Notes: generated from the sequence alone by a model not told the origin. A stretch of 64,000 nucleotides of DNA from Idiomarina piscisalsi (GCF_003987095.1 NZ_PIQA01000006.1:1-64000), one strand, 5' to 3'; positions 36,916 to 48,424 are shown, numbered from the stretch's first letter. Numbers and translations: made by a program.

Positions 36916-38231
36916 TATCTCATTGCCAAATAAACACGTTTATTGTCGTTTAGTACTGCAATAATTTGGTCGGCTTGCTGGCGGAATGCTGGCAGCTCTG
37001 ACTCGGCCAGAGATTTCGCCTGTGGCAGTTCCACTGTGCGAGGGTTTCTGTGAACGCCATCAACCAGGAATTCGTAATGTAAGTGAGCACCGGTTACCCG
37101 ACCTGTTGCGCCGACACGACCAATTACCTGGCCTTGTTTAACGCGATCGCCCGTTCTAACGTGCTTGCGGCTTAAATGTAGGTATTTCGTTGTGTAGTGT
37201 TCGCCGTGCTGCACAAAAATGTAATTACCATTTAAATGGTTATAGCCAGCCTGAACCACCTTACCGTCACCAGAAGACATAACCGGTGTGCCGGTTGATG
37301 CTGCGTAGTCAATGCCGTTGTGAGGGCGCACGCGGCCGGTCACCGGATGCAGGCGACGTGGGTTAAAACTCGAGCTAATATAGGTAAAGTTAACCGGCGA
37401 GCGTAAAAATGTCTTACGCATTGCACGGCCATTTGGCGTGTAATACTGGCCATTGTCATGCAATATGGCCTGGAAGTGTTCGCCCCGGTTGACGAACTCG
37501 GCGGCCAGTATTTTTCCGTAGCCAACAAATTCACCGTCGACGTAATGCGTTTCGAATAACACACTGAACTCATCGTTTTTGCGTAAATCGAGGGCGAAGT
37601 CGATATCCCAACCGAAGATATTGGCGATACGCATAATTTGGTTATCGGTCAGTCCGGAGCTAATACCGGCATTCCAAAAACTGGAGTCAATTACCGCGTG
37701 TGCAAACTCGGTTCGTACTTCAACGCCTTTAACTTCAACTTCCGCGACGAAACTGTCTTTTTGGCGCGTGATAATGAGTGTGTCGGTGCCGTTAATGTCG
37801 TGCGTTAATTGAACTAACTTCTCATTTGAGTCTGTCGCGAAGCGCAGCAGGTCGCCAGGGTGTACCTTGCGCAGCAGCTTGGCTTCTTCACCTGACTCCG
37901 TGACGCGGTAAAGCTCTTGTGCGCTAAAACCTAACTTACTGAAAATGTCGGCCAGATTATCGCCAGACTTGATTTGATAAGTTTGCCAGTGAAGCTCTTG
38001 AGTGGCGCTTTCTTCATTATTGGCGTTATTATCAAAGGCCAGTTCCAGCTGGTAGCGCTTACCCGGAACAAGTTGGTCAACGGAGGTTGTATTTTTAGAT
38101 GCCGTTGCTGGCTCTGAAGGAATCACCAACAAAATGAGTAGGGCAACACTAATCGCGCTGATTAGTATTTTATGAGAATGCGGAAGCTGCAGAAACATCC
38201 GCTGCATTTGAGAAACTACTTTCAATGTCAT
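36915..38231 (-). CDS. M23 peptidoglycan DD-metalloendopeptidase (MepM-like)
   Basis: A 438-residue envelope protein. A membrane or signal segment (about 22-38) is followed by a LysM/OapA-like region (YQIKSGDNLADIFSKLGFS). The lytic M23 domain is C-terminal, with zinc ligands in HNGIDYA (His and Asp) and HLHYEF (His-x-His). By architecture it corresponds to the E. coli MepM group, which cuts peptide crosslinks so new wall can be inserted. It is divergent from tyrS and coupled to anmK. Confidence 0.88.
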   Translation of the reverse strand: MTLKVVSQMQRMFLQLPHSHKILISAISVALLILLVIPSEPATASKNTTSVDQLVPGKRYQLELAFDNNANNEESATQELHWQTYQIKSGDNLADIFSKLGFSAQELYRVTESGEEAKLLRKVHPGDLLRFATDSNEKLVQLTHDINGTDTLIITRQKDSFVAEVEVKGVEVRTEFAHAVIDSSFWNAGISSGLTDNQIMRIANIFGWDIDFALDLRKNDEFSVLFETHYVDGEFVGYGKILAAEFVNRGEHFQAILHDNGQYYTPNGRAMRKTFLRSPVNFTYISSSFNPRRLHPVTGRVRPHNGIDYAASTGTPVMSSGDGKVVQAGYNHLNGNYIFVQHGEHYTTKYLHLSRKHVRTGDRVKQGQVIGRVGATGRVTGAHLHYEFLVDGVHRNPRTVELPQAKSLAESELPAFRQQADQIIAVLNDNKRVYLAMR

Positions 38232-38272
38232 ATTTAGCGCACTTTAGAACAAACTTTCTTTATTATGGTTAC

Positions 38273-38293
38273 CCCTGTAAGCGATATACAGGG
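38273..38293. repeat. Inverted repeat in the mepM-like/tyrS divergent region
   Basis: CCCTGTA and TACAGGG form a perfect 7-bp inverted repeat with a 7-base spacer, about 42 bases upstream of the endopeptidase gene and 140 before tyrS. There is no T run on either side, so an operator is likelier than a terminator. The rest of the 203-base gap holds promoters. Confidence 0.5.
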
Positions 38294-38370
38294 TGCCTCG
38301 TTTAAGACCTCAGAATAACCTTATGGTTTCGAGGATAATACGAAAAAACGCAGAATACCAGTTTCTGAGC

Positions 38371-38399
38371 TTAAAACTGTGTTAAGAATGACGTAAAAT
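38371..38399 (+). promoter_or_regulatory. Candidate promoter of tyrS
   Basis: TTAAAA (38371-38376) and TAAAAT (38394-38399) are 17 bases apart, about 35 bases upstream of the tyrS start. No leader resembling a T-box is present. Confidence 0.4.
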
Positions 38400-38434
38400 A
38401 TCCGGTTTGACCGGGTAATCGATGGAGAGGTTTG

Positions 38435-39640
38435 ATGAAAACAGAAGTGGCAGAGGCTATTGCTGAAATTACACGTGGTGCCGAGGAGGTGCTGCTGGAA
38501 CAAGAGCTGGCAGAGAAGCTGGAAAGCGGCAAGCCTCTGGTTGTTAAAGCTGGTTTTGACCCCACTGCTCCTGATTTGCATTTAGGGCACACCGTGCTTA
38601 TCAATAAATTGCGGGTGTTACAGGACTTTGGCCATAAAATTGTTTTCCTCATTGGTGACTTTACCGGCATGATTGGTGATCCAACGGGTAAAAACGTGAC
38701 TCGTAAACCCCTGACACCGGAAGAAGTGGTTGCTAACGCTGAAACCTATAAAGAGCAAGTGTTTAAGATTCTGGACCCGGAAAAGACAGAGATTCGCTTT
38801 AACTCGGAGTGGATGTCGAAAATGGGGGCTGCCGATATGATTAAATTGGCTGCCCGTCAAACCGTTGCTCGTATGCTTGAACGTGATGACTTCAAAAAGC
38901 GCTACCAAAACAACCAGTCGATTGCGATTCACGAATTTCTGTACCCACTAGTTCAGGGCTGGGATTCTGTAGAACTGAAAGCAGATATCGAACTCGGTGG
39001 CACCGATCAGCGTTTCAATCTGCTAATGGGTCGCGAGCTGCAAAAAGAAGAAGGGCTGCGCCCCCAGACCGTCATTATGACTCCGCTGCTGGAAGGCTTG
39101 GATGGCGTGCAAAAAATGTCGAAGTCGCTGAATAACTACATTGGCATTACTGAATCACCCAACGACATGTTCGGTAAGATAATGTCAGTGTCTGACGAAT
39201 TAATGTGGCGTTACTTTGACCTTTTAAGTTTCCGCTCCATTGCTGAAATTGATGGTTTAAAAGCGGATGTAGCGGCGGGTAAAAACCCACGTGATGTCAA
39301 AGTACTGCTGGCGAAAGAGATTATTGCGCGTTTTCATTCAGACGACGCGGCTGACAAAGCTGAGCAGGACTTTATTCAGCGCTTTCAGAAAAACGCCCTG
39401 CCAGATGAGATTGAAGAAAAAACGATAGCCGTCGGTGCTGAAGGCATGGGCATTGCTAATGTGCTAAAAGAAGCGGGGTTAGTTCAATCCACATCGGAAG
39501 CATTGCGAATGCTCAAGCAAAATGCCGTGAAGCTGGATGGTGAGCGTTTCACCGACAAGAACTACGTATGTACAGACAAGGACTCGGGTGTCTACCAGGT
39601 CGGTAAACGTCGTTTTGCGAAGCTGACGCTGACAGCTTAA
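38435..39640 (+). CDS. tyrS: Tyrosyl-tRNA synthetase (KMSKS/TyrZ type)
   Basis: Charges tRNA-Tyr. It has 401 residues from the ATG at 38435, preceded by GGAGAGG. The class I motifs are DLHLGHT (HIGH-like) and KMSKS; an S4 RNA-binding domain occupies the last 65 or so residues. E. coli TyrS has KFGKT and 424 residues, so this is the other bacterial subtype, often called TyrZ. A bidirectional terminator follows the stop. Confidence 0.95.
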   Translation: MKTEVAEAIAEITRGAEEVLLEQELAEKLESGKPLVVKAGFDPTAPDLHLGHTVLINKLRVLQDFGHKIVFLIGDFTGMIGDPTGKNVTRKPLTPEEVVANAETYKEQVFKILDPEKTEIRFNSEWMSKMGAADMIKLAARQTVARMLERDDFKKRYQNNQSIAIHEFLYPLVQGWDSVELKADIELGGTDQRFNLLMGRELQKEEGLRPQTVIMTPLLEGLDGVQKMSKSLNNYIGITESPNDMFGKIMSVSDELMWRYFDLLSFRSIAEIDGLKADVAAGKNPRDVKVLLAKEIIARFHSDDAADKAEQDFIQRFQKNALPDEIEEKTIAVGAEGMGIANVLKEAGLVQSTSEALRMLKQNAVKLDGERFTDKNYVCTDKDSGVYQVGKRRFAKLTLTA

Positions 39641-39657
39641 GCAGACACTCTCTGAAT

Positions 39658-39694
39658 AAAAAAACGCCGGTTACATCAGTAGCCGGCGTTTTTT
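39658..39694. terminator. Bidirectional terminator between tyrS and the chemotaxis receptor gene
   Basis: A 10-bp stem (AAAACGCCGG pairing with CCGGCGTTTT) with a 12-base loop has an A run on its left and a T run on its right, so it can stop transcription from both convergent genes. Confidence 0.9.
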
Positions 39695-39716
39695 ATACTT
39701 GATGGTTAGATTCGAA

Positions 39717-41717
39717 TTACACTCTGAAGCTCTTAATGGAGTCTTGTAATTCGTCAGCAAGTTTAGCCACTTCATTTGAAGCCTGGGCTGTTTGTTTAGA
39801 GCCTGAGGCGGTTTGCTCGGCAATAGAAACAATTGACTCAAGTCGCTCACTGATGTCGTGCGCAGTGCGGCTTTGCTCTTGTGCTGCGTTAGCAATGTGG
39901 TTACTGCTGTCAGAGGCTTGATGCACCGATTCAGTAATTGATTGTAGTGCCTGGGCTGCTTCGTCTGACTGTTGAACGCTCAGCTCCGCCTGTTCGCGAC
40001 CCCGGTTCATAACCTCTACTGCGCGCTTCGAGTCAGTCTGTAAGCTCTCAATCATGTCCTGAATTTCTTCAGTAGACTCTTGAGTGCGACTTGCCAGCGT
40101 TCTCACTTCATCCGCAACTACCGCGAAGCCCCGGCCTTGCTCACCGGCACGTGCGGCCTCAATAGCTGCGTTTAGTGCCAGTAAGTTGGTTTGGTCAGCA
40201 ATACCGCGGATAACGTCCAGGATGCCACCGATATTACTGCTGTTCTCAGACAGTTGATCGATGACCTGGGATGCGCCCTGAATTTCGTGAGCTAACTGCT
40301 CAATAGTAGAGCGGTTCTTATTCGAAATTTCACGGACACGTTTTGCTTCATCGTCAGAATGCTGAATTTCGCGTAGAGCCTGGTCAGCGCCTTCAGCCAT
40401 TTCACTGGCGGTATTGTTCATTTCTTGCGTCGCAGTCGCAACCTGTTCAATTTGACGGCGTTGCTCATCTATTGCGTTGGTAGTTTCGTCAGATACATTT
40501 GATGATTGCTCGGCTGCCGTTGCCAGTTGTGTAGCACGGTTCGCTATGCCTTCAATAAGCTTGCGAAGGTTGCCTGTTAATTTATTGGTGTTTGTTGCCA
40601 ATTCACCAAATTCATCTTGTGCGTCATAATCAACACGCTCAGTCAGGTTACCTTCTGCCATAATATTCAGCATGTGGTTAACACGCGACAGAGGTCGGCT
40701 GATACTGCGTACAGTTAACCAGGAAATCAGCACGGCTAATGCAATAGAAATAACCGTAATAATGCTGTTTATCCAGCTGCTGGTTGAAATTGAATCTGCT
40801 GCTGAGTTACGGCTGTCTTCGGCTATGCCGCGGACGGCAGTTTGTAGCTCGTCGGTTTGCGTCATCAGAGTATCAGACTGTTGCTGCGCCTGCTCAAGGG
40901 TTTGGCCTGCATCGACGCGACGCTGCTGGCGCAAAATAACGTTTTCCGGATAAGAGCCTGCGCCCTGCAGTTGGTCGATGGCGTTACGTACTGTTGTTAC
41001 CGCATCGTCGACCATTTGCTCAGCACTACCTGTCGATTCATTGTCTAATGCTTCGAGACGAGGACGAATGCTGTCGATATTGATATCAATCTCGCTCTTA
41101 ATAACGTTTGCTGAGTCAAGGTCGTTAGCCTTATTTAAATCGTACATGAGAGTAATTAAACTGGATAGGGACGACTCAACGTTACTAGCCTCACGCGAAA
41201 CGACTTCGTTATTCGACATATCCATGGTATCGAGTAGCATGATGGCTGCGTCATCTATATTGAAGGCTATTTCGTCAAGCTGATCGGCGGTGGTGCTTCG
41301 AAGTTCAAGGTACTCACGCTGATAGTTAAACAGTTGATCAATAAGGTCAACGTACTGTGTTACTGCAGCTTCTGTGTTGTTAATAAGTGCGCTTTGCCCT
41401 TCACCCTTGATTAGTCGTTGAAGGTCTTCTAAAGAGCTCATGAGCGACTCTTGAGAGGCGTCAAATTCACCGCGGTATGAATCTATTGCCGATAATGATT
41501 CCGCATAGTAAGTTTCGAGCTGAAGACCCGAGAGCTCGAGCGTATCAACTTTAATGGCAGCAACTTCGTTCAATGCTGGCATGGCTTTGTCGTTAACGTT
41601 GTCGACGGATGAGCCAATACTGTTGATGTTAAACAGTGAACTCAAACTGATGACGAGTAAAAGCAGGGTTATGATGGCAAAGCCACCAATCACTCGCATA
41701 GCAACCGTTATTTTCAT
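39717..41717 (-). CDS. Methyl-accepting chemotaxis protein
   Basis: A 666-residue transmembrane receptor. The first membrane segment (about 9-30) and second (about 315-337) flank a helical periplasmic domain of about 280 residues, probably of a four-helix-bundle type. A HAMP domain follows ([20 protein letters not shown]), then the signalling hairpin with the tip [22 protein letters not shown]. There is no C-terminal pentapeptide for CheR/CheB tethering; it ends SIKSFRV. The ligand is unknown and no che genes are nearby. AAGG stands five bases before the ATG. Confidence 0.93.
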   Translation of the reverse strand: MKITVAMRVIGGFAIITLLLLVISLSSLFNINSIGSSVDNVNDKAMPALNEVAAIKVDTLELSGLQLETYYAESLSAIDSYRGEFDASQESLMSSLEDLQRLIKGEGQSALINNTEAAVTQYVDLIDQLFNYQREYLELRSTTADQLDEIAFNIDDAAIMLLDTMDMSNNEVVSREASNVESSLSSLITLMYDLNKANDLDSANVIKSEIDINIDSIRPRLEALDNESTGSAEQMVDDAVTTVRNAIDQLQGAGSYPENVILRQQRRVDAGQTLEQAQQQSDTLMTQTDELQTAVRGIAEDSRNSAADSISTSSWINSIITVISIALAVLISWLTVRSISRPLSRVNHMLNIMAEGNLTERVDYDAQDEFGELATNTNKLTGNLRKLIEGIANRATQLATAAEQSSNVSDETTNAIDEQRRQIEQVATATQEMNNTASEMAEGADQALREIQHSDDEAKRVREISNKNRSTIEQLAHEIQGASQVIDQLSENSSNIGGILDVIRGIADQTNLLALNAAIEAARAGEQGRGFAVVADEVRTLASRTQESTEEIQDMIESLQTDSKRAVEVMNRGREQAELSVQQSDEAAQALQSITESVHQASDSSNHIANAAQEQSRTAHDISERLESIVSIAEQTASGSKQTAQASNEVAKLADELQDSIKSFRV

Positions 41718-41755
41718 GAAACCTTCCTCAGCACAGCAATGATTATCTTTGTATT

Positions 41756-42568
41756 CTAAGCACTAAACGCATTCTGGTAGTAAAATTTGTCGTTACTCAG
41801 ATCGTACAGCGTCATGTATTGTCCCCAAACACATCCGGTATCTAACGCAAGAATGTCCTGGCGATGGGTGTTGCCCATCAATGCAGCCCAATGTCCGAAT
41901 AATAACCGATAGTCATTGCCTGACCAAAAGTTAAACCACGGCTGCAGGTCATCGTGCGACGAATGTTGATTCGGATCATCTTTACGAGTTAAATCCAACT
42001 CGCCGTTTCGGTGACAATAGCGCATTCGTGTAAATACGTTCACTATAAAACGGTATCGGTCAAATCCGCTAAGACTTGAGTCCCATTTTGAAGGCTTGTT
42101 ACTAAACATACTTTTAATAAAGTCTTCAAAGTCACTGCTGTTTAGTACAGCGGAAACCTCGTCGGCATAAGTTTGAGCTTCTTCGACAGACCACCACGGG
42201 TAAATTCCAGCGTGTGAAATAACGGTCGATGGGTTTAACTGTTGCATGAGCGGCTGACTGCGTAACCAATCTACCCAATCCAGCTTCTCCGATGCCGTTA
42301 AAATACCGCTGAGTTTGTCGTTACGTTTTGCTTCTCTATGTCCAAGTAACACAGCCACTAAGTTAAGGTCGTGGTTACCCAGTACCGTGTGGACGGAGTG
42401 TTCATTCTCATAAAAAAAGCGGATGGCGTCTGCTGAATCAGGCCCCCGCGCGACTATGTCGCCAACGCACCAAAGTTGATCCGTTTTATGGCTAAAGCCA
42501 ACGGTTTCCAGTAATGCCATAAGCTCACGGTAACACCCCTGAATGTCACCGACTGCGTAAGTTGCCAT
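41756..42568 (-). CDS. apaH: Diadenosine tetraphosphatase (symmetrical)
   Basis: Hydrolyses Ap4A to two ADP and also removes Np4 caps from RNA. The 270-residue metallophosphatase has [20 protein letters not shown] and LGNHDLNL for metal binding. It starts two bases after the apaG stop and ends the lptD-surA-pdxA-rsmA-apaG-apaH operon. Confidence 0.96.
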   Translation of the reverse strand: MATYAVGDIQGCYRELMALLETVGFSHKTDQLWCVGDIVARGPDSADAIRFFYENEHSVHTVLGNHDLNLVAVLLGHREAKRNDKLSGILTASEKLDWVDWLRSQPLMQQLNPSTVISHAGIYPWWSVEEAQTYADEVSAVLNSSDFEDFIKSMFSNKPSKWDSSLSGFDRYRFIVNVFTRMRYCHRNGELDLTRKDDPNQHSSHDDLQPWFNFWSGNDYRLLFGHWAALMGNTHRQDILALDTGCVWGQYMTLYDLSNDKFYYQNAFSA

Positions 42569-42570
42569 AA

Positions 42571-42942
42571 TTAATGAATAATATTCGGAATAGCGAGGCG
42601 GAAAGACGGAATATCCGCTTTAAATTGCTCACCGTTTTCGTCGATCATCACGTAATGGCCTTCCATTGTGCCAATGGGAGTCGCTAAGACAGTGCCACTG
42701 GTATAGCTGAAAGACTCGCCTGCTTGTAAAACAGGCTGCTGACCAACAACCCCGTCACCGGCTACTCGAGTGATCTTATTTTCAGCATCGGTAATGCGCC
42801 ATTCTCGAGCCAGCAGTTGTACCTGCTGAGAGGTCGTATTCGTAATGGTGATGGTATACGAAAATACATATTGCTCAGACTCAGGAGAAGACTGTGCCGA
42901 TAAGTAGTGTGTATTGACTTCAATCTCGATTATGCCTGCCAT
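42571..42942 (-). CDS. apaG: ApaG domain protein
   Basis: The 123-residue single-domain beta-sandwich protein shows YVFSYTITITNTT, LLAREWRITDA, GVVGQQP and GTMEGHYVM, all typical of ApaG. Its biochemical role is unsettled. The position between rsmA and apaH is conserved in gammaproteobacteria. Confidence 0.95.
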   Translation of the reverse strand: MAGIIEIEVNTHYLSAQSSPESEQYVFSYTITITNTTSQQVQLLAREWRITDAENKITRVAGDGVVGQQPVLQAGESFSYTSGTVLATPIGTMEGHYVMIDENGEQFKADIPSFRLAIPNIIH

Positions 42943-42945
42943 AAA

Positions 42946-43764
42946 TTACTCAGCCTGCTCAGTTAACCAATCTGAAAGCTTGCAATAATCCTCAACGGAT
43001 AGCGTTTCTGGTCTTGCTGATGGATCAATACCCAGAGACTCTAACTGTTCAGCGGGTATTAGCCCTTTGAGGTTATTTCTTATTGTTTTACGACGTTGAT
43101 TAAAGGCTGTCAAACACAAACTGTGTAGCTGTTTGCGGTCTTTAACCGGGTACGGACTGTCTTTATAAGGCGTTAAACGTACTACGGCTGATTCTACCTT
43201 GGGTGGTGGTGTAAACGCTGATGGTGGCACGTAAACAACGGGCGTCACTTCACAAGCCTGTTGTACACCCACACTAATGCGACCATAGTTTTTTGAGCCG
43301 GGCTGTGCCGCTAATCGGTCGACCACTTCTTTTTGCAGCATAAAATGCATATCTTCAATGCTGTCTGCGAACGACAGTAAATGAAAAATTAATGGCGTGG
43401 ATATATTGTAAGGTAAGTTACCGAACACACGAGCTGGCTTTTCCGCGGCAAATTGGCGAAAGTCAGTCTTAAGTGCATCGGCTTCTATGACGTCCAGCTT
43501 TTGGTTTAAAAACGGGTGCGTACGCAAGCGTTCAACCAAGTCACGGTCAATTTCGACAACTTTCAAATGACCGCTGCGATCGGCTACTGGCTCGGTTAAT
43601 GCAGCTAAACCGGGACCAATTTCAATTAAGTTTTCGCCTGGTTCAGGGTTAATGGCATCCACTATTTCTTCAATAATGCCATCGTCATTTAAAAAGTTTT
43701 GACCGAAGCGCTTACGAGCGCGGTGACCCAGGTGGGTCTGGGAATGATTGTGGTGTTTACTCAT
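42946..43764 (-). CDS. rsmA: 16S rRNA (adenine1518-N6/adenine1519-N6)-dimethyltransferase
   Basis: Dimethylates two adjacent adenines in the 3' hairpin of 16S rRNA late in 30S assembly (KsgA). The ATG at 43764 gives 272 residues, one fewer than E. coli. Motifs are RKRFGQNFL, the SAM site [11 protein letters not shown], and the catalytic NLPYNIS. It overlaps the pdxA stop by eight bases. Confidence 0.96.
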   Translation of the reverse strand: MSKHHNHSQTHLGHRARKRFGQNFLNDDGIIEEIVDAINPEPGENLIEIGPGLAALTEPVADRSGHLKVVEIDRDLVERLRTHPFLNQKLDVIEADALKTDFRQFAAEKPARVFGNLPYNISTPLIFHLLSFADSIEDMHFMLQKEVVDRLAAQPGSKNYGRISVGVQQACEVTPVVYVPPSAFTPPPKVESAVVRLTPYKDSPYPVKDRKQLHSLCLTAFNQRRKTIRNNLKGLIPAEQLESLGIDPSARPETLSVEDYCKLSDWLTEQAE

Positions 43765-44749
43765 AATAACTTGCGTTTGCCATATCAATAGCGGTTTGTA
43801 TTGCCAAGCGGCAGCTACCGTCGTTTATATTGCCGGTACCCGCTAAGTCGAGTGCCGTACCATGGTCAACCGATGTTCTAATGTAGGGCAGACCGAGTGT
43901 AATATTGACCGCTTGCCCAAAGCCTTTGTATTTTAAGACCGGCAGCCCCTGGTCATGGTACATGGCGACAACAGCACTGGCGTCGTCTAAATATTTGGGC
44001 TGAAAGATGGTATCAGCCGGGTATGGGCCATGTAAGTTCATACCGCCGGCATTGAGCGTTTCGATGACTGGCGCAATGGTATCAATTTCCTCATGACCTA
44101 AATGTCCGGATTCACCCGCATGGGGGTTCAAACCGCACACTAAAATTTTAGGCTGAACTTCTCCAAACTTATTGGTCAAGTCGTTGTGCAAAATCGTCAA
44201 AATATTGGTTAAGCGTTCTTTGGTAATTGCTCTGGAAACGTACGCCAAAGGTATGTGAGTGGTGACTAATGCAACGCGTAACCCCTCGGTTGCCAGCATC
44301 ATGACAACGTCATTACAGTCAGCCTCGTGAGCTAAAAACTCCGTGTGTCCGGAAAACGCGACACCGGCCTGATTAATTACACCTTTATGCACGGGACCTG
44401 TCACTATAGCGTCGAACTCTCCGGCAAGGTTGCCGTCTGAGGCGCGCTTTAAGCAATCAACAACGTAATGGCCATTGGCGACGGTAAGTTCACCCGCTGT
44501 TACTGGCTCACAAACCGGCAAATGCTCTACCCATAAGTGCCCGGCTTCGTGCTTGGGCACTTTTTGCCCCTTTTCGTACTTATGGAACGTCACCGGCAAG
44601 TTCAGAAGCTCTGCCCTTTCCCTCAGCATATTTTTATCAGCACAAACGACAACAGCAGCCTCTAAGGGCTGCTGCGCCACTTTTAAAATTAAATCCGGGC
44701 CAATACCAGCGGGCTCGCCCGGAGTAAATATCAGGGTTGGGTAACTCAC
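43757..44749 (-). CDS. pdxA: 4-hydroxythreonine-4-phosphate dehydrogenase
   Basis: Oxidises 4-phosphohydroxy-L-threonine in pyridoxal 5'-phosphate synthesis. The 330-residue protein has [12 protein letters not shown] at the N-terminus, [12 protein letters not shown], the metal-binding His in SGHTEFLA and [12 protein letters not shown], and ends [15 protein letters not shown]. It begins with GTG overlapping the surA stop (GTGA). Confidence 0.95.
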   Translation of the reverse strand: MSYPTLIFTPGEPAGIGPDLILKVAQQPLEAAVVVCADKNMLRERAELLNLPVTFHKYEKGQKVPKHEAGHLWVEHLPVCEPVTAGELTVANGHYVVDCLKRASDGNLAGEFDAIVTGPVHKGVINQAGVAFSGHTEFLAHEADCNDVVMMLATEGLRVALVTTHIPLAYVSRAITKERLTNILTILHNDLTNKFGEVQPKILVCGLNPHAGESGHLGHEEIDTIAPVIETLNAGGMNLHGPYPADTIFQPKYLDDASAVVAMYHDQGLPVLKYKGFGQAVNITLGLPYIRTSVDHGTALDLAGTGNINDGSCRLAIQTAIDMANASYYE

Positions 44750-46044
44750 TCAGCAACCCGTCTTATGTAAGCTTGATCGCGCATTTCCTGCTGCCAGTTG
44801 TCCAACTCTTCACGGAACTTACGACTAAACAACATTTGGTAAGCACGCTCTTGTTTGCTTTCGTCCGTTGCGTCGGTTGTGCGTCTGTCTGTCACTTCGA
44901 CAATGTGCCAACCGAACTGAGTCTTAAAGGGTTCACTAATGGTATTTGCAGCAATGGTTTCTACTTTCTCTTTAAACTCAGGCGCGTACTTGTCAGGACG
45001 AGCCCAGCCTAGGTCACCACCGCGTGATGCAGAACCCGGGTCTGACGAATGCTCTTTGGCTAATTCGTCAAAGGTTTTCTCGCCGGCAGCAATTTGTTCG
45101 CGGAATGTGTTTAGCATTTCTTTTGCTTTATTGTCCGATAAAATTACTGATGGCTGAATAAGAATGTGTCGAGCTTTCACTTCTTCGACTTCAACGGTTT
45201 GCTCGCCGCGTTTGTCCTGAACTTTCAGAATATGGAAACCAACACCACTGCGAATAGGGCCAACCACTTCACCAGCAGGTTTTCCTTCCACCGCTTCTGC
45301 GAACAAGGTTGGCATGCTGTTAATTGTCATCCAGCCCATGTCACCGCCATCTAATGCGGCAGAGCCTGAAGAGGAGCGAATTGCTAAGTCAGAAAAGTCG
45401 CTGCCTTCGTCCAGTAAACGAAGGACGGTGTCAGCACGATCTTTCGCTTTTTCCAACTCACTTTGCGATGAATTAGAGTCTGCAGCGATAAGAATTTGCC
45501 CTAAGCGGTATTCGGTTTGAGTGCTTTGGTTACTGTCTATTAGCTTGACCAGGTTATTAATTTCCTGAGGCGTAATAGAAACACGTTGTTGAACGGCTGC
45601 GCGCTGAACTTGCTGGATGGTAATTTCATTACGAACGTTCTCACGGTAGCTTGCCCAACTAATACCATTGTCAGCCATTTTTTGGCGGAGCTCATCAATG
45701 CTCAGGTTCTGCTCTTGCGCAATACCGTTAATGGCTTGCTCCAGTTGAGAGTCATTAACCTCAATGCCCATTCTATCAGCCATTTGCAGTTGAATTTCCT
45801 GCAAAATCAGTCGCTCTATAGCCTGAGTTTCCAACACTTCGTCAGAAGGTGCGTTCGCAGAGTTGAAGTTGTTACCGGCTTTTACTTGTTGCACCAGTTG
45901 ATCAATTTGGCTTTGTAATACAACGCCATCATCAACAACCACAACAACCCGGTCCAGAAGTTGTTGTGCGTGAGTTGTATTACTGACCAGCAAAGGCGTC
46001 GCCAGAAGCATTGCCGATGCAAAAAAAGCTACCAATTTTTTCAT
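44746..46044 (-). CDS. surA: Periplasmic chaperone and peptidyl-prolyl isomerase SurA
   Basis: Escorts unfolded outer-membrane proteins through the periplasm. The ATG at 46044 gives 432 residues with a clean signal peptide (to about residue 26, THA-Q); an in-frame GTG at 46056 would overlap the lptD stop. The N-terminal chaperone domain (about 27-165) is followed by two parvulin domains, each with the GGDMGW or [10 protein letters not shown] pattern, and a C-terminal helix. Its gene follows lptD, one of its clients. Confidence 0.95.
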   Translation of the reverse strand: MKKLVAFFASAMLLATPLLVSNTTHAQQLLDRVVVVVDDGVVLQSQIDQLVQQVKAGNNFNSANAPSDEVLETQAIERLILQEIQLQMADRMGIEVNDSQLEQAINGIAQEQNLSIDELRQKMADNGISWASYRENVRNEITIQQVQRAAVQQRVSITPQEINNLVKLIDSNQSTQTEYRLGQILIAADSNSSQSELEKAKDRADTVLRLLDEGSDFSDLAIRSSSGSAALDGGDMGWMTINSMPTLFAEAVEGKPAGEVVGPIRSGVGFHILKVQDKRGEQTVEVEEVKARHILIQPSVILSDNKAKEMLNTFREQIAAGEKTFDELAKEHSSDPGSASRGGDLGWARPDKYAPEFKEKVETIAANTISEPFKTQFGWHIVEVTDRRTTDATDESKQERAYQMLFSRKFREELDNWQQEMRDQAYIRRVAE

Positions 46045-46055
46045 TCTACCTACCA

Positions 46056-48347
46056 CTAGTTACTGAGATAAAAAGGACGGCGATAACCGTACGTACTTTT
46101 CTCAAGCATATCTATCAGCCCCCGGTTGTCAGAGGCTAAACCGCTAATAATAAATTGTATGCTAATACCATTGTCAAACTCGGTACCAGCGTTGATTGTC
46201 GCATTGTTAAATGCTGGTTCAAGGTCACGATTAATGCGTCGGTAAGCACTGACGCGAACAGCCCAACAGCAATTACTATATTGAACGCCTACCATAGCAT
46301 CATTTACCCGGTCGTGTGTTAAGTCATAAAACACATTGGCGGCGACTTGCCATTGTTTACTGGCGGCAAATACGGCCTGAGTACCCACTTGCTCAATATC
46401 GTTGTTAAGAATGTTGGTGGCTTTACGATGACTCACCTGCACCAAATTACTGCTGTTTTTCCGGTACTCCAGTGCGGTCTGACTCTTACGAGTGCTGTTA
46501 AGTTCCGTATCGTATTGAATCGAACTTTTCAGTGACCACTCGTCAGTCATAGCCCAGTTGATATCCGCCACCCATTCGCTGTTACTGGAAGTAAAGGTTG
46601 GCTCTTCTGTTTCCTCAATTAACAGTGCTGTTCGGCTGTCTTCAATGTTATATATTTGCCCGAGACTGGCTCGTAATACTTCGCGCTCATTATCTGTAAA
46701 GAGGCTGGTGGTTAGGCCGTAAGTTATCTGGTTGGCTTCGGCAATACGATCAAGCCCGGAGAAACGACGGCTGCGAAATAAACCGTAATAGTCGTCCTGC
46801 AAGAGGGCCGTGTCGTAAATGCCGATGTTCTGCTGATTTTCATAAGGTACATATAAGTACTGAATTTGCGGCGACAAGGTTTGACGGTGGCCATCGCTGG
46901 TGCTTCTTTCTAAATGCAATTGAGCCTGCAGTCGCGCTCTGGGCAGTGTCCGGGTGACATCTTCGTCTAGCCCGGGGTCGTCGCTTTGTTGCTGGTAGCG
47001 AGTAAATAAGTAAGACAGTTCAGCTTCTGCGTCAAAAGCCGGTTTTTCATAGCGGTACTTGAAGCTAGGTTCGATATGAGCTCGCGTCGCGTAATTACTC
47101 GCTCTGTCCTGATTCTGGAAATAGGTGAGCTCAGTATAAAGGTTAGTGCTAAAACCGGTAAACCTATTTTGCTGATAGTTCAGGCTTATTTGCGGCAGCG
47201 TTCGGAAAGGGCTTAAGTAGTCGCCTAAAATCTCGTAATCTTCCGTTCGAACCTGAGCCGTCCAGTTCTCATTGGTGTAATCAAGTTGAGCTACCCGGTA
47301 TAAGTGGGTGTCGGCGCGCCCGGCAAAGTCGCTGCCAAAATCATTTAAGTAGTTATCGTCACTTATTTGTGTGCCGTCGAGGTACAAGCTCAACTTATCG
47401 TTAAATTGGGTTTTATGTTGAACATGCCAAAGGTAACGACTGTCTTCGGTGACAATAGCTTTGTCATTATTTAAATATTCAAGGTTTAGCTGGCCAACGC
47501 TTTCATCAAATAAATAACGATACTCCCCGGTCAGCATGGTGCCGCGCTCAGACATATAAACCGGCGCTACTGTGGCATCCATGTTTGGTGCAATATTGAA
47601 GTAATAAGGAACTTCAACTTCAAAGCCGTTATTAGATGACGAGTCAAAGGTTGGATACAAAAAGCCGGTTTTGCGGGCATCGCTTATCGGGAAGTTGAAG
47701 TACGGCAAATAAAGAATGGGTACGTCAAATAGCTCGAAACGGGCATGCCAGGCTTCACCGAAGTCGCTGTTCTCATCTATTTCAATGCGCTCTGCTCTTA
47801 ATTGCCAGGCTGGCGTGTCGCCGGGGCAGGTAGTGAAGCTGGAGTCCTGCAAAAACACTTGTTGCTGTGACAAGGACAGCAGTTCGGCGTGTCCCCGAGC
47901 GTTGACGTTCGCCAGTCGGTAGTCGCTGGAGTAAAGTCGGGCTTCGTTGCTGTTTAAATCCAGAAACAGCGATTCACCACTGACGCTCAAGTAGCCATCG
48001 CTGAAATTAATACCATTGCTGGCTTCAATTTGTCCTTTTTGCTGATCAAGGGTTGCGGCCTGAGTAGATAGCCATTGCCCATTGCGTTGAATAATGACGT
48101 TACCTTCAAAGTAAGCTTTGTCATTAGATAAAATACGAGCCGACTTAGACTCAACGCCTATCTCACCTGCCTTTGTTGCTTGCAGGCGCACGGACTTATC
48201 GGCGATGCTCTCAACAGGCACTGCCTGGCATACCATAGGTTGGGATACTGAATTTTGCGGCGCTGCTGATGCCAAACCTGAAAGCGTTAAAAGCAGGACA
48301 GCCAGTAGCGACGTTACTGTGGTAAGCCTAAGTAACAAATGAGTCAT
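46056..48347 (-). CDS. lptD: LPS-assembly outer-membrane protein LptD
   Basis: Inserts lipopolysaccharide into the outer leaflet together with LptE. The 763-residue protein has a signal peptide (about 1-28), an OstA-like beta-jellyroll (about 60-200) and a 26-strand barrel. The four disulfide-forming cysteines of the family are present: C40, C174 and the adjacent pair C693-C694. The C-terminus YRRPFYLSN is as expected. It is first in the envelope operon and diverges from amgK across 125 bases. Confidence 0.95.
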   Translation of the reverse strand: MTHLLLRLTTVTSLLAVLLLTLSGLASAAPQNSVSQPMVCQAVPVESIADKSVRLQATKAGEIGVESKSARILSNDKAYFEGNVIIQRNGQWLSTQAATLDQQKGQIEASNGINFSDGYLSVSGESLFLDLNSNEARLYSSDYRLANVNARGHAELLSLSQQQVFLQDSSFTTCPGDTPAWQLRAERIEIDENSDFGEAWHARFELFDVPILYLPYFNFPISDARKTGFLYPTFDSSSNNGFEVEVPYYFNIAPNMDATVAPVYMSERGTMLTGEYRYLFDESVGQLNLEYLNNDKAIVTEDSRYLWHVQHKTQFNDKLSLYLDGTQISDDNYLNDFGSDFAGRADTHLYRVAQLDYTNENWTAQVRTEDYEILGDYLSPFRTLPQISLNYQQNRFTGFSTNLYTELTYFQNQDRASNYATRAHIEPSFKYRYEKPAFDAEAELSYLFTRYQQQSDDPGLDEDVTRTLPRARLQAQLHLERSTSDGHRQTLSPQIQYLYVPYENQQNIGIYDTALLQDDYYGLFRSRRFSGLDRIAEANQITYGLTTSLFTDNEREVLRASLGQIYNIEDSRTALLIEETEEPTFTSSNSEWVADINWAMTDEWSLKSSIQYDTELNSTRKSQTALEYRKNSSNLVQVSHRKATNILNNDIEQVGTQAVFAASKQWQVAANVFYDLTHDRVNDAMVGVQYSNCCWAVRVSAYRRINRDLEPAFNNATINAGTEFDNGISIQFIISGLASDNRGLIDMLEKSTYGYRRPFYLSN

Positions 48348-48424
48348 CCGTTTTTGTTGTTGTTAGCGTTATTGTATCTGCGTAAAGGGCAATATAATAA
48401 AGCAATTTTGTTTGTTTCGCTATT

